From contig NZ_HG938354.1 of assembly GCF_000731315.1 (NCBI RefSeq), forward strand, positions 1,116,001 to 1,180,000: a stretch of 64,000 nucleotides of DNA. The letters are read 5' to 3'. A program made the position numbers and the translations under genes. Position 1 is the stretch's first letter; every line of letters starts with the position of its first letter. Origin of the DNA: Neorhizobium galegae bv. orientalis str. HAMBI 540 (lineage in GTDB: Bacteria; Pseudomonadota; Alphaproteobacteria; Rhizobiales; Rhizobiaceae). Below the pieces are notes generated by a model, which searched no databases, was not told where the DNA came from, and saw only the letters and a list, made by a program, of their open reading frames with translations. Below are positions 36,204 to 45,557 of this stretch, piece after piece.

Positions 36204-37903
36204 GCAACCCCCTTTCCGACACGGTCCGAACCGATGGTCGGCACCGCATCGAGCAGCATCCGGGTATAGGCTTCCTTCGGATTGGCGAAGATTGCTTTCG
36301 CCGACCCGTATTCGACGATGCGGCCCTTCTGCATGACGGCGACCGTGTCACTGATATGTTCGACCACGGAAAGGTCGTGGGAAATGAAGAGGTAGGTCAG
36401 GTCGAACTCCACCTGCAGATCCTTGAGCAGGTTGAGCACCTGCGCCTGTACGGAAACGTCGAGGGCCGAGACAGCCTCATCGCAGATCACGAGCGAAGGA
36501 TTGAGTGCAAGGGCCCGGGCAATGGCAATCCGCTGTCTTTGTCCGCCAGAAAATTCATGAGGATATTTCGCCGCCGCCGCGGCCGGCAGACCGACCGCAT
36601 CGAGCAGGCCCGCGACGCGGCGGCGACGCACGGACGCGGTGCCTTCCCCGAAGATGACCAACGGCGCTTCGACAAGCTCGGCGACGGTCTGGCGCGGATT
36701 GAGGGAGCCATAAGGGTTCTGGAAGACCATGGCGAGCTCACGTCGGAACGGCCGCATCTCGCCTTCCGAAAGTCTGGCGATATCTCGTCCCTTGAACAGG
36801 ATTTCGCCGGCGTCGGGGCGATAGAGCCGCATGACGGCGCGCGAAAGGGTGCTTTTACCGCAACCGGATTCGCCAACCAGCCCAAGTGTCGAGCGCGGTG
36901 CGATGCTCAGGCTGACACGGTCCACAGCACGCATTTCGACCGGCACCGCAAGCGGTGCAGGCTTGATCCAGTAGGACTTGACGAGATCCCTGATCTCGAG
37001 CAGCGGCGCAACGTTCGCGTCCGATGCCGCCGCGACATTGCTCGAACGGATGCGCGGTTCGGGTCGGACGCTGAAAACGTTGCCAAGCGCGTCGCGCTCG
37101 ATCACTGGCAGGCGGTCATGCTGGCCGCCGGGCGTCGGCATCGAGTCTATCAGTGCCTTGGCATAACTGCTCTTGGGATTATTGAAGAGATCGGCGGTGG
37201 TCGCCTCCTCTATCCTGTCCCCGGAATACATGACCACGACCCGGTCCGCGACTTCGTAGATAACGCCAAGGTCATGCGTGATCAGCAGGATAGCTGCCCC
37301 CACCTCCTCGTTAAGGCCGCGCAACAGGTCAAGAACCTGTTTCTGCACGGTCACGTCGAGCGCCGTGGTCGGTTCGTCGGCAATGATGATGCGGGGTTTG
37401 CAGGCGACCGCCATGGCGATCATGATGCGTTGACATTGGCCGCCGGAAAGCTCGTGCGGATAGGCACGCATGGCGCGCTCGGGATCAGGAATCCTGACCT
37501 TCTCAAGAAGTTCTATCGCCTTCTGGCGCGCCTGCGCCTTGCCAACCGTTTCGTGAAGCCGGATCGCCTCGATGATCTGGTCGCCGCAGGTGAAGATCGG
37601 GTCGAGCGATGCCATCGGATCCTGGAAGATCATCGCAATATGCCTGCCGCGCAGCTTGCGCAGTTCAACCGGTCCGAGTTGAAGCATGTCGATGCCGTCG
37701 ACCAGAACCTCGCCGCTCGTGACCACCGCATTCGGCGGGAGCAAGCCCATCACCGCAAGCGAGGTGATCGTCTTGCCGCTACCGCTCTCCCCAACCAGAC
37801 CGAGTATTTCGCCCGGCCCGATGGTGAAGTCGATATTGCGCACCGCGGACTTCAGTCCGTCGCGGGTCTTGAAAGCAATCGAGAGGTTCCTGACTTCCAG
37901 CAT
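36200..37903 (-). CDS. Fused DppD-DppF ABC transporter ATP-binding protein
   Basis: A 567-residue protein with two nucleotide-binding domains in tandem. The first has Walker A GESGSGKT, signature LSGGQCQR and Walker B IIIADEPTTALD. The second has GESGCGKST, FSGGQRQR and LVICDEAVSALD, where Ala replaces the usual Pro. The Opp/Dpp C-terminal extension follows each domain. Start ATG 37903 (MLEVRNLSIAF) has GGAGG close upstream; the frame extends to 37975 without support. It powers peptide/opine-type import. It starts 11 bases after the kinase gene. Confidence 0.92.
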   Translation of the reverse strand: MLEVRNLSIAFKTRDGLKSAVRNIDFTIGPGEILGLVGESGSGKTITSLAVMGLLPPNAVVTSGEVLVDGIDMLQLGPVELRKLRGRHIAMIFQDPMASLDPIFTCGDQIIEAIRLHETVGKAQARQKAIELLEKVRIPDPERAMRAYPHELSGGQCQRIMIAMAVACKPRIIIADEPTTALDVTVQKQVLDLLRGLNEEVGAAILLITHDLGVIYEVADRVVVMYSGDRIEEATTADLFNNPKSSYAKALIDSMPTPGGQHDRLPVIERDALGNVFSVRPEPRIRSSNVAAASDANVAPLLEIRDLVKSYWIKPAPLAVPVEMRAVDRVSLSIAPRSTLGLVGESGCGKSTLSRAVMRLYRPDAGEILFKGRDIARLSEGEMRPFRRELAMVFQNPYGSLNPRQTVAELVEAPLVIFGEGTASVRRRRVAGLLDAVGLPAAAAAKYPHEFSGGQRQRIAIARALALNPSLVICDEAVSALDVSVQAQVLNLLKDLQVEFDLTYLFISHDLSVVEHISDTVAVMQKGRIVEYGSAKAIFANPKEAYTRMLLDAVPTIGSDRVGKGVA

Positions 37904-37914
37904 CGCGCCTCCGA

Positions 37915-38808
37915 TCAAGCCGTGACTTGCGAGTGGATGGGTGCCGGATAGCCGAACGCGCCCTCGATCCGGCAAATCTCGGCGGCAAACTGCGAGCCCT
38001 TTTCCATCGCGGCTTGGATGGCCTGCGGCCCCACATGCTCGCCGCGCTTCCAGCCACGGGCAGCCAGCGTTAGCAGCGTCGCGGTGATGAATGCATCGCC
38101 TGCACCAAGCGTGTCGACGACATCGGTGGGTACGGGCGCAACGGACACGACGTCCTTTCCGTTATAGGCAACAGCGCCCTCTGGCCCGAGCGTTGCGAGC
38201 GCCAGGCCGCAACCATGCCCGACGGCCTCGCGCAGGACTTCCAATGCACGGTCGCGCCCGACATCGCCGGCCGACAGGGCCGCGAAATCGAGGTGCGGCG
38301 TCACCGGCGCGATCAGGTCCTCGACCTGCCAGCGATAGGAGAAATCATAGGACAGCAGACGGCTGCCACTCTTCAGCACCGCGAGATGCTGGTTGAGGTG
38401 ACTGTAGCAACTCGTGTGCACCAGTGCGAAGGCGGAGAGGTAGTCGATGTCGCCTTGGCCTGGCGCGAACGGGTTTTCCCGGGCGACGCCTCCCTTGTTG
38501 GAGAACACGAATTCCCGGTTTCCGTCGACGACACGCACATCCGCATGGCCGTTTTCGCCGTCGATAATACGGCTGTGCGTTGCCGGCACGCAAAGCGCTT
38601 CAAGCGTGGCCCGAACATGCCGCGCCGCGGCATCCGTGCCGAAAGTACCCAGAAATGCCGCATCGGCTCCAAGCATCTTGGCATAGACAGCAAAGTTCAG
38701 GGCGTTTCCGCCAGGATACATCTTGCCGGTGTTGAGATAGCGGTCGACAACGTTATCGCCGAGCCCGAGCACCTTGAACGTGTTGAAAGACGTATCGGGG
38801 GTGATCAT
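37915..38808 (-). CDS. PfkB-family sugar kinase, fructoselysine 6-kinase-like
   Basis: A 297-residue ribokinase-family protein. GLGDNVVDRYLNTGKMYPGGNALNFAVYAKMLG is the N-terminal substrate-binding motif and DTLGAGDAFITATLL the C-terminal PfkB motif with catalytic Asp. The N-terminal pattern resembles FrlD, which phosphorylates the 6-position of fructosyl-amino acids. Pairing with an FrlB-like SIS protein supports this. The pathway would be import, phosphorylation and deglycation to glucose 6-phosphate and an amine. Substrate remains inferred. 133 bases separate it from the SIS gene, with no supported ORF between. Confidence 0.85.
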   Translation of the reverse strand: MITPDTSFNTFKVLGLGDNVVDRYLNTGKMYPGGNALNFAVYAKMLGADAAFLGTFGTDAAARHVRATLEALCVPATHSRIIDGENGHADVRVVDGNREFVFSNKGGVARENPFAPGQGDIDYLSAFALVHTSCYSHLNQHLAVLKSGSRLLSYDFSYRWQVEDLIAPVTPHLDFAALSAGDVGRDRALEVLREAVGHGCGLALATLGPEGAVAYNGKDVVSVAPVPTDVVDTLGAGDAFITATLLTLAARGWKRGEHVGPQAIQAAMEKGSQFAAEICRIEGAFGYPAPIHSQVTA

Positions 38809-38941
38809 TTTTCGGCCGCCTTCTTTTCATGCAAGACATGGAGCGCGACGGAGAAACCGCCCGCGCGCGGAGGCGATGCCGTGCCGAACCGCGATGAACG
38901 CGCGCGAGGCAGAAACAGCCATGCGGGCGGGCGCCTGATCA

Positions 38942-39988
38942 TCAGTAGTCGACCTTCCACATGTAGCGGCGAACGGACAGCGGATGTTCGCGCAATACCG
39001 ACAGCGTGTGGGCAAACCAGTACCAGGTGACGCCGATCACGAAGGGCGACAGCAGGGCTGAGACGTTTTCATAGCGGCCGGCGTCGAACGTGATGATCTT
39101 GTCGGTGACGCGGCGGGTGAACTTCAGCGCGCGCTGGTCGATCTTGCGGTTTTCGCCATTGTCCATGAGGAAGACATAGGCCATCTCCGGATCGGCAACT
39201 TCGAACGGACCATGGCGAAATTCGCCCGAATGGATGTCGGATGCATCAAGCCATAACATTTCGTTGAAGATGCAGATCGAATACTGGTAATTGAGACCCG
39301 AGAGGATACCGCTGGAGAGCACGTAGTAGATGTTCTCGTCCTTGTAACGGCGGGCGAGCTCCATGCCACGCTCGCGCTCGGCATCCTTGATGTCGTGCAG
39401 CTTGGCCGGCATCGCTTCGAGGTCACGCACCAGTTGCGTACCGACCGGGTTGCCGAGGTGCTTTAGCAGGTAGGCGGCGAAAAGATAAGCGATCATCGTC
39501 TTCGGCATGCCCGGCAGCTCCTTGCTGTAGGGCAGAAGGTAGTCGCAGATCTTTGCCAGACCGCTTTCGTGGCCGGAGGTGAGCGCAACGGTAACCGCGC
39601 CGGTGGTCTTGGCCCAGCGGGCGGCAACCACGGTGTCTTCGGTCTCGCCGTTATGCGAGGTGAGAAGCACGACAGCCTTCTCGTTGACAGGCTTCGGGCG
39701 GCGCGTTTCGAACTCGGTCGAGTTGATACGCTCGATGCGCAGGTCGCAATACTTGTCGAGGATGTACTTGATCGGTTCGATGTAGGAATTCGAGCCGCCG
39801 GCGCCGACCAGATAGACGGTGTCGATTTCACGCGAAGAGAAGATGTCCTCCACCAGCTTTTCGGCCAGCGGGTTGCCGTCGCGGAAGGTCATTTCCAGGA
39901 CGCCCTTCAGATAGTCACCTTCGAGGTAATTCGGGTTCGGGGCAGACTTGATCTCTTCGTCGCTTGGCGTCAGGTTTTCGAGAGCCAT
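38942..39988 (-). CDS. SIS-domain deglycase, FrlB-like
   Basis: A 348-residue protein with two SIS (sugar isomerase) domains. YLVGAGGSNSYIEPIKYIL holds the phosphosugar loop, and LLTSHNGETEDTV is the Ser/Thr-rich SIS motif. LDASDIHSGEFRHGPFEVAD is the E-x-x-HGP motif typical of FrlB/GlmS-type isomerases. ATG 39988 is preceded by GGAGAA; the TTG at 40006 overlaps that site and is unlikely. FrlB-type enzymes split fructosamine 6-phosphates into glucose 6-phosphate and the free amino compound. It is in an operon with a PfkB kinase, oxoprolinase-like subunits and an ABC importer. Confidence 0.87.
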   Translation of the reverse strand: MALENLTPSDEEIKSAPNPNYLEGDYLKGVLEMTFRDGNPLAEKLVEDIFSSREIDTVYLVGAGGSNSYIEPIKYILDKYCDLRIERINSTEFETRRPKPVNEKAVVLLTSHNGETEDTVVAARWAKTTGAVTVALTSGHESGLAKICDYLLPYSKELPGMPKTMIAYLFAAYLLKHLGNPVGTQLVRDLEAMPAKLHDIKDAERERGMELARRYKDENIYYVLSSGILSGLNYQYSICIFNEMLWLDASDIHSGEFRHGPFEVADPEMAYVFLMDNGENRKIDQRALKFTRRVTDKIITFDAGRYENVSALLSPFVIGVTWYWFAHTLSVLREHPLSVRRYMWKVDY

Positions 39989-40011
39989 GATAGTTTTATT
40001 CTCCAATCAGT

Positions 40012-41622
40012 TCAGGACGCGCGACCGAAGCCGCCGCCGCCCGGCGTTTGCAGGAACAGGCTGTCGCCACGGTTCATGAGGATATTGGTGATCGAGATGT
40101 CGTATTCGGTCACAGTGCCGTCGGCAGTGCCGAATTTCAGCCGCGCAACCTCGCCCTGTCCGCCGCCGAAGACCCCGTCGGCTGGAGTACGCAGTCCCTC
40201 GCAGGAAGCGTTGGCGCGTATGCCATCCGTCATGGCGACGACCTCGCGGACGATGCCCATGCCGCCCGTGGTGTGCCCCTCGCCGCCCGACCCGTCGGCC
40301 AGCGCATAACGACGGACCATCAGCGGATATTCGATCTCGAGTGCCTCGGCCGGCAGGTTCGACGTGTTGGTAATGTGAACCTGAATGCCATTCATGCCGT
40401 CATGATCAAGGCTCGCGCCGGCACCGCCACCCACCGTTTCGAGATAGACGAAGCTGCCCTCGCGGGTCTTGTGCGGGCCGAAAAAGATCATCGTCGCGTT
40501 CATGTCGGCGGAAGAGGCGAATACCTTTTCCCGGGGCAGAACGTCGGCGAAGGCCTGGAAGATGGCACGGACCACGCGCTGGCAACTGGTCGAGCGGATA
40601 CCGACGGCGGCGGGAAACTTCGGCCGCACCAGCGTGCCCTCCTCGGCAATGATGGAGACTGGCAACGCCATGCCTTCATTCGGCGGAAGCGACGGGTCCA
40701 GAAGCGCCTTGATGGTGTAGTAGCAGGTGGCGTCGAGGGCGGTCTTGGGAATGTTGACCGCGCCTCGCGCCTGACTGTCGGTGCCTGTGAAGTCGAAGGT
40801 GATCCCCTCGCCTTCCACTTTGATGGCGACCCGGATACGGCAGGGATCGAAACCAACGCCATCGCCGTCGATGAAGGCTTCGCCTTTGTAGATGCCGTCA
40901 GGCATTTCCTTGATGCGCTTGCGCAGCCGGCTTTCCGAATAGGCGATCAGGTCCTCGATCGCCGTCTCGACCGTGGCGATGCCGAATTGGTCGGCAAGGG
41001 CCACGAGCTTCCGCTGCCCGATTTCGTTGGTGGCTATCTGCACCTTGAGATCGAGGATGCGCTCCAGCGGATCGCGGCTGTTGGTGCTGATGAGTTTGAC
41101 GATCTGCTCATCGAGCACGCCCTCGCGCGCGATCTTCAGCACGGGAATACGCAGGCCTTCGGCAAAGATGCTGGTCTGGCTCGGATCGCAGGAGCCGGGC
41201 ACGCCGCCTCCGACGTCGGAATGGTGACCCAGATTGGCGGCGAAGAAGCAAAGGCGGCCTTGATAAAAGACGGGCGTGAGGATGGAGATATCCGGCGTAT
41301 GCGAGCCGCCCGCCAGATAGGGATCGTTGCAGATGAACGCATCGCCCGGCTTGATGTCCTCGGGCTTGTAGTTCTCGAGTACGGCGGCTACGCCGCCCTG
41401 CAGCGACCCCAGATGCACCGGAATGTGCGATGCCTGGACGACCAGGCGCCCTCTACCATCGAACAGGCCAACGGAGCAGTCCTTGCGTTCCTTGATGTTG
41501 GTGGAGAAGGACGACCGAACGAGGCTGAGCCCCATCTCGTCTGTGATCGACATGAACCGGTTGGAGTAGACCTCCATTTCGATGGCGTCGAACTCGCGCG
41601 GGGGGTTGACGTGCTGCTGCAT
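40012..41622 (-). CDS. hyuB: Hydantoinase B / oxoprolinase B family subunit
   Basis: A 536-residue HydB-type protein. The start ATG 41622 overlaps the hyuA stop (ATGA). DAIEMEVYSNRFMSITDEMGLSLVRSSFSTNIKER, FICNDPYLAGGSHTPDI, the histidine-rich NLGHHSDVGGG and the C-terminal TPGGGGFG are family hallmarks. With the A subunit it forms an ATP-dependent enzyme opening lactam or hydantoin rings (5-oxoproline, N-methylhydantoin). The longer frame to 42111 lies inside hyuA and is a shadow. An operon role might be hydrolysis of pyroglutamate or a related cyclic product. Confidence 0.92.
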   Translation of the reverse strand: MQQHVNPPREFDAIEMEVYSNRFMSITDEMGLSLVRSSFSTNIKERKDCSVGLFDGRGRLVVQASHIPVHLGSLQGGVAAVLENYKPEDIKPGDAFICNDPYLAGGSHTPDISILTPVFYQGRLCFFAANLGHHSDVGGGVPGSCDPSQTSIFAEGLRIPVLKIAREGVLDEQIVKLISTNSRDPLERILDLKVQIATNEIGQRKLVALADQFGIATVETAIEDLIAYSESRLRKRIKEMPDGIYKGEAFIDGDGVGFDPCRIRVAIKVEGEGITFDFTGTDSQARGAVNIPKTALDATCYYTIKALLDPSLPPNEGMALPVSIIAEEGTLVRPKFPAAVGIRSTSCQRVVRAIFQAFADVLPREKVFASSADMNATMIFFGPHKTREGSFVYLETVGGGAGASLDHDGMNGIQVHITNTSNLPAEALEIEYPLMVRRYALADGSGGEGHTTGGMGIVREVVAMTDGIRANASCEGLRTPADGVFGGGQGEVARLKFGTADGTVTEYDISITNILMNRGDSLFLQTPGGGGFGRAS

Positions 41623-43667
41623 CACGCGCGGTCCTTCACAAAGCTGAGGATGATGTTGCCATAGGCGTCGACGACGCCGGTCTGGTCGGGAAGCACATAG
41701 GCGGTCGAGGTGAGTTCCTCGATAATGGCTGGGCCGGCGAATTTTTCCCCCTGCGGCATCAGCGCACGCTTGTAGACTGGCACAGTTTTCCAGCCGCCTT
41801 CGGGGCCGACATACACATCGCGCTCGCCAACCCTGGCATCCGCCATGGTGCCGGAAGCGCTTTCGACCGTCTGCAGCGGCCGGCCGGCGTGGCCGATCGC
41901 CTGGACACGCAGGTTGACGATCTCGACCGGATGATTGTCCAGTGCATAACCGTAGACAACGCGGTGGGCTTCGGCGAAACGAGCCGCGAAATCCTCCGCG
42001 CTCGACAGGATGCCTTCGACACGAATTTCGTGGTTCTGGCCCGCATAGCGCGCTTCGGCGACGTGCTGCAACGCGCGCTTGTCGTCGGGGATGGTCTCCG
42101 CCTCGAGCCATTCCCTGGCCCGCCTTTCAAGACCTGCGACGGCTGTCGTGATCTCGGTCCAGCCTTCGCCCCGTGCCCGCTTGATCTGAGTGGAGACGAA
42201 ATCGCGGGTGACGTCGGAAAGGAGAACGCCGCGGGCGCACATGGTGCCGGGCGATTCCGGGATGATGACCGTGTCGAGACCGGTTTCGGCAGCAACCAGC
42301 GAGGCATGCAGGGGGCCTGCGCCGCCGAAGGCCATCAGCGCGAACTGCTTGAGATCGTGGCCCTTGTCCATCGACACCGCGCGAATGGCGCGCGCCATGT
42401 TGGCGACGGCGATCCGAATGATGCCCCAGGCGGTATCTTCGACGCTGCGGCCGATCTTTCCGGCCACCGCGCTGATCGCACTCAGCGCCGCCTCGCGATC
42501 GACCGGCATGGCGCCATCAAGCAGCGCAATCGGGTTCAGGCGCTGCAGGACGATATTGGCATCCGTGATCGTTGCATCCGTTCCGCCCTTGCCGTAAGCG
42601 GCCGGGCCCGGAACCGCCGCCGCGCTCTGCGGGCCGACCTTCAGGCCGCCGGCATCGTCAAGCCATGCGATGGAGCCGCCGCCTGCCCCGATGACGCTGA
42701 CATCCACCATCGCGCAACGGATGGAATAGCCGGCCACGTCGCGGTCGGCCGAATAGGCGGGCTTGCCGCCAGCGATGAGAGCGACGTCAGTCGAGGTGCC
42801 GCCCACGTCATAGGTAATGATGTCGGGAAAGGATGCCGCCTTGCCGACGAGTGCTGCACCAACGACACCGGCCGCGGGACCCGACAGACAGGTCCGCACC
42901 GGATAGTTGCGCGCCGTCTCGGTGGACATCAAGCCGCCATTGGAATGGATGGTATAAGGCTTGGCATCGATGCCGGCCTGGCGCGACCGTTTCATGAAGC
43001 GGTCGAGATAACCGTCCATGCGTGGCATCAGATAGGCGTTCATCACCGTGGTGGAGATGCGCTCGTATTCGCGGAACTCCGGCAATACGTCGCTCGACAG
43101 GCTGACGAAGACATCCGGCAGATGCTTGCGGACAATCTCGGCTGCGCGCCGTTCGTGAGCGGCATTGCGATACGAATGCAGAAACCCGATGGCGATGGCT
43201 TCGACGCCCTCTGCCCTGAAACGTTTTGCGGCGTCTTCCACGCCGGCTTCATCGAGAGGAACGATGACTTCGCCGTCTGGACCGAGGCGCTCGGCGACCT
43301 CAAGGCGCAACGGCCGCACGACCAGCGGATCGGGCTTGCGGACGCTCATGTCGAACAGGTCGGGGCGGGTCTGGCGACCGATTTCCAGAACGTCCCGGAA
43401 TCCTTCGGTGGTGAGGAGGCCAGTCTTGCCGCCGCGACGCTCGATGACCATGTTCGTGGCAACCGTCGTGCCATGACCGAAATGGACGACGTCGGAGGCT
43501 CTCAGGCCGCGTCCTTCGAAGCTGGCGATGCCGATCTCGATTGCCTCGGAAGGATCATGCGGTGTCGAGGACACCTTGAAGTGGCGCATGCCGCCCGTTT
43601 CGTCGTCGAGTACGGTGAAATCCGTGAAGGTCCCGCCGACATCGATGCCAACCCTGATGTTGCCCAT
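41622..43667 (-). CDS. hyuA: Hydantoinase A / oxoprolinase A family subunit
   Basis: A 681-residue protein. GIDVGGTFTDFTVLD at the N-terminus is the ATP-binding signature of the hydantoinase/oxoprolinase A family. TYDVGGTSTDVALI and GAGGGSIAWLD are the second-lobe motifs, and FGGAGPLHASLVA the third. A and B subunits together hydrolyse cyclic amides using ATP. It is first in the operon, divergent from a LysR regulator 137 bases away, which likely controls the whole eight-gene unit. Confidence 0.92.
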   Translation of the reverse strand: MGNIRVGIDVGGTFTDFTVLDDETGGMRHFKVSSTPHDPSEAIEIGIASFEGRGLRASDVVHFGHGTTVATNMVIERRGGKTGLLTTEGFRDVLEIGRQTRPDLFDMSVRKPDPLVVRPLRLEVAERLGPDGEVIVPLDEAGVEDAAKRFRAEGVEAIAIGFLHSYRNAAHERRAAEIVRKHLPDVFVSLSSDVLPEFREYERISTTVMNAYLMPRMDGYLDRFMKRSRQAGIDAKPYTIHSNGGLMSTETARNYPVRTCLSGPAAGVVGAALVGKAASFPDIITYDVGGTSTDVALIAGGKPAYSADRDVAGYSIRCAMVDVSVIGAGGGSIAWLDDAGGLKVGPQSAAAVPGPAAYGKGGTDATITDANIVLQRLNPIALLDGAMPVDREAALSAISAVAGKIGRSVEDTAWGIIRIAVANMARAIRAVSMDKGHDLKQFALMAFGGAGPLHASLVAAETGLDTVIIPESPGTMCARGVLLSDVTRDFVSTQIKRARGEGWTEITTAVAGLERRAREWLEAETIPDDKRALQHVAEARYAGQNHEIRVEGILSSAEDFAARFAEAHRVVYGYALDNHPVEIVNLRVQAIGHAGRPLQTVESASGTMADARVGERDVYVGPEGGWKTVPVYKRALMPQGEKFAGPAIIEELTSTAYVLPDQTGVVDAYGNIILSFVKDRA

Positions 43668-43804
43668 GATGATCTTCGTGCTTGGGCGTCGGCTTCCGCT
43701 TCCGCCTGTCCTGTAATGACCAGCAATCTAGAAAGGCATGGCGCATCTTGTAAAATTCAATTATTCGAGCTTTCCATTCAATTTTGGAATACCCTGGAGA
43801 TATC

Positions 43805-44707
43805 ATGCGCCGGATCAAGTTGCGCCATCTCGACACCCTGGCCGCCTTCATGAAAACAGGCTCCGTCACGGAGGCCGCGCTTGTGCTGCACACGACGCAG
43901 CCCAACGCGAGCAAGTCGTTGAAGCAGCTTGAGGATTTTGCGGGCGTCAAACTGTTTGAGCGCAGCGCCGGCCGACTGCGTCCGACGCCCGAAGCGGAGC
44001 TGCTTTTTGCGCATGCGACGCTGCTGATGGACGAGCTGATGCTATTCGAGAACCTGTCTCTCGACCTCACCACCATGTCGCAGGGCTATGTGAATATCGG
44101 CATACTTTCGGCGTTCAGCACCGCGCTGATCCCGATGGCTGTCGAGCGTTTCAACAATCTATACCCCGGAATCCAGGTCCAGGTGGACCTTCTCGACTCC
44201 GACAAGATCCACACCTATGTCAGTCGCGGAAATTACGATTTCGGCTTGGTGCATCATCCCGAGCATGAGGCCGACCTGATGACGCAGACACTCAAGACCT
44301 CTTCCATGGTCTGCATCATGCCGACCGATCACGAGCTTGCGAAACATCGCATCATCCTCGCCAGCGACATCGCCGACCAGCCGTTCGTGACCTATCCGCG
44401 CTCGGTCCCGTTTGGCGCCGCGATCTTCCGATCCCTTTCCGACGAAGGCGTACGGCCTTCGAACAGCCTGATCTCGAACCAGAGCCAGCTTATCCGACGC
44501 CTCGTCGAGCGGGGGCGCGGAGTGGCCCTCGTCGATCATTTCTCGGTTTGGGATGCCAATGAGTTCGACCACATCGCCGTGCGCCAGTTCGAGCCCCGCA
44601 TCCCGGTTTCCGTTGGAATGATCATCCCCAAACGCCGTCCCCTATCGCTTGCCGCACAGACGTTCGTTGGGACGTTGAAGGAGGTGCTGGAGCAAGGTCC
44701 AGGATAG
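43805..44707 (+). CDS. LysR-family regulator of the hydantoinase/Amadori operon
   Basis: A 300-residue regulator from ATG 43805 with GGAG seven bases before it. The HTH covers about residues 3-60 (LRHLDTLAAFMKTGSVTEAA, LVLHTTQPNASKSLKQLEDF). The effector domain begins near YVNIGILSAFSTALIPMAV, in the style of LysR proteins of amino-acid and opine pathways. It is divergent from hyuA, so the shared 137-base region presumably holds its binding site. Ligand unknown, perhaps the imported compound. Confidence 0.92.
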   Translation: MRRIKLRHLDTLAAFMKTGSVTEAALVLHTTQPNASKSLKQLEDFAGVKLFERSAGRLRPTPEAELLFAHATLLMDELMLFENLSLDLTTMSQGYVNIGILSAFSTALIPMAVERFNNLYPGIQVQVDLLDSDKIHTYVSRGNYDFGLVHHPEHEADLMTQTLKTSSMVCIMPTDHELAKHRIILASDIADQPFVTYPRSVPFGAAIFRSLSDEGVRPSNSLISNQSQLIRRLVERGRGVALVDHFSVWDANEFDHIAVRQFEPRIPVSVGMIIPKRRPLSLAAQTFVGTLKEVLEQGPG

Positions 44708-44970
44708 GGAGTTGTGGTTCTTGGGGACGCTTTGAGGCATATGCAAAAATCCCCATGCCGCGAAAAACCCCACCGCAGTTCCAAAGGTTTCCGATGGCGC
44801 TTGTGATCTCCGTTGGAGGCTGAGCTAACACAAGGAGAGACGGCACCGGCCGTGATCGTGGGCGGAAAGCCGATGCAGGGCCAGATGGGCCGCCGCAGGC
44901 AAGGGCCTGCCAACACAGCAAAAGAAGCATTGATAGCTACCAGCGCTGACGGGCGCCTCGGTCAGGGTCG

Positions 44971-45453
44971 TTACCGCAACCGGCTCAGATCCACCGGACG
45001 ATTGTTGATGATGGCTTCCATGGAGAAGAAACCGGTGACCGTCGCAAGGTCGAAATTGGTGATCAGCTTCTGGTAAAATGTGTCGTAGCCGGACATGCCT
45101 CTGGTCACGACCTTGATCAGATAGTCCCAGTCTCCGCCAATCCGGTAGAAATCGATAACTTCGGGAAGACGCTCGACATGGTTGCGAAAACCGTCGATCC
45201 ATTCCTTGGAATGATGGCGGGTGCGGATCATCACGAAGACGGTGAGATCCAGCCCCAGCGCGCTGAGGTCGATATCGCTGTGCGAACCGCGGATCATGCC
45301 GATCGTCTGGAGCCGCTGAAGCCGCCGCCAGCAAGCGTTTTGCGACAGGCCGACCTTCTCCGCCAGATCACGCTGCGAAAGGCCGGCATCTTTTTGCAAA
45401 ACAGTGAGGATTTTCAGATCAAACACATCGATCTTTGCTGTAGATTCGATCAT
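44971..45453 (-). CDS. Lrp/AsnC-family regulator of the sulfur operon
   Basis: A 160-residue regulator from ATG 45453. The HTH is FDLKILTVLQKDAGLSQRDLAEKVGLSQNACWRRLQRL (about 10-47), and the ligand domain includes FYRIGGDWDYLIKVV. It is divergent, about 100 bases from the class V aminotransferase-like gene. Lrp-family regulators beside cysteine-degrading enzymes usually respond to cysteine, so cysteine is a likely effector here. That is inference. Confidence 0.92.
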   Translation of the reverse strand: MIESTAKIDVFDLKILTVLQKDAGLSQRDLAEKVGLSQNACWRRLQRLQTIGMIRGSHSDIDLSALGLDLTVFVMIRTRHHSKEWIDGFRNHVERLPEVIDFYRIGGDWDYLIKVVTRGMSGYDTFYQKLITNFDLATVTGFFSMEAIINNRPVDLSRLR

Positions 45454-45557
45454 ATGACACAACCTGGGGGAAAATTCGCATAAAATAGGTGAGTTTTTCG
45501 AGCCTGAAGCAGAATACAATCGCTGTCAACTTCGAGACTGAAGAGGATGACAGCGAG

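Noticed and set aside
36356..37951. Long plus-strand open frame (531 codons)
   Set aside because: It is antisense to the ABC ATP-binding gene, has no family motifs, and arises from the codon bias of the GC-rich gene opposite.
38809..38941. Small frame in the gap between the SIS and PfkB genes
   Set aside because: It is Arg/Ala-rich with no ribosome site or family; best seen as spacer.
41623..42111. Upstream extension of the hyuB frame
   Set aside because: It overlaps hyuA on the same strand in another frame; ATG 41622 forms the usual ATGA overlap with the hyuA stop.
40048..43853. Two long plus-strand open frames (538 and 654 codons)
   Set aside because: They lie antisense to hyuB and hyuA, which have full family motifs and correct lengths; the antisense products show only low-complexity Arg/Asp/His-rich sequence.
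44708..44970. Possible gene between the LysR and Lrp genes
   Set aside because: All frames are short or shadow the Lrp gene, and no motif or ribosome site supports them.
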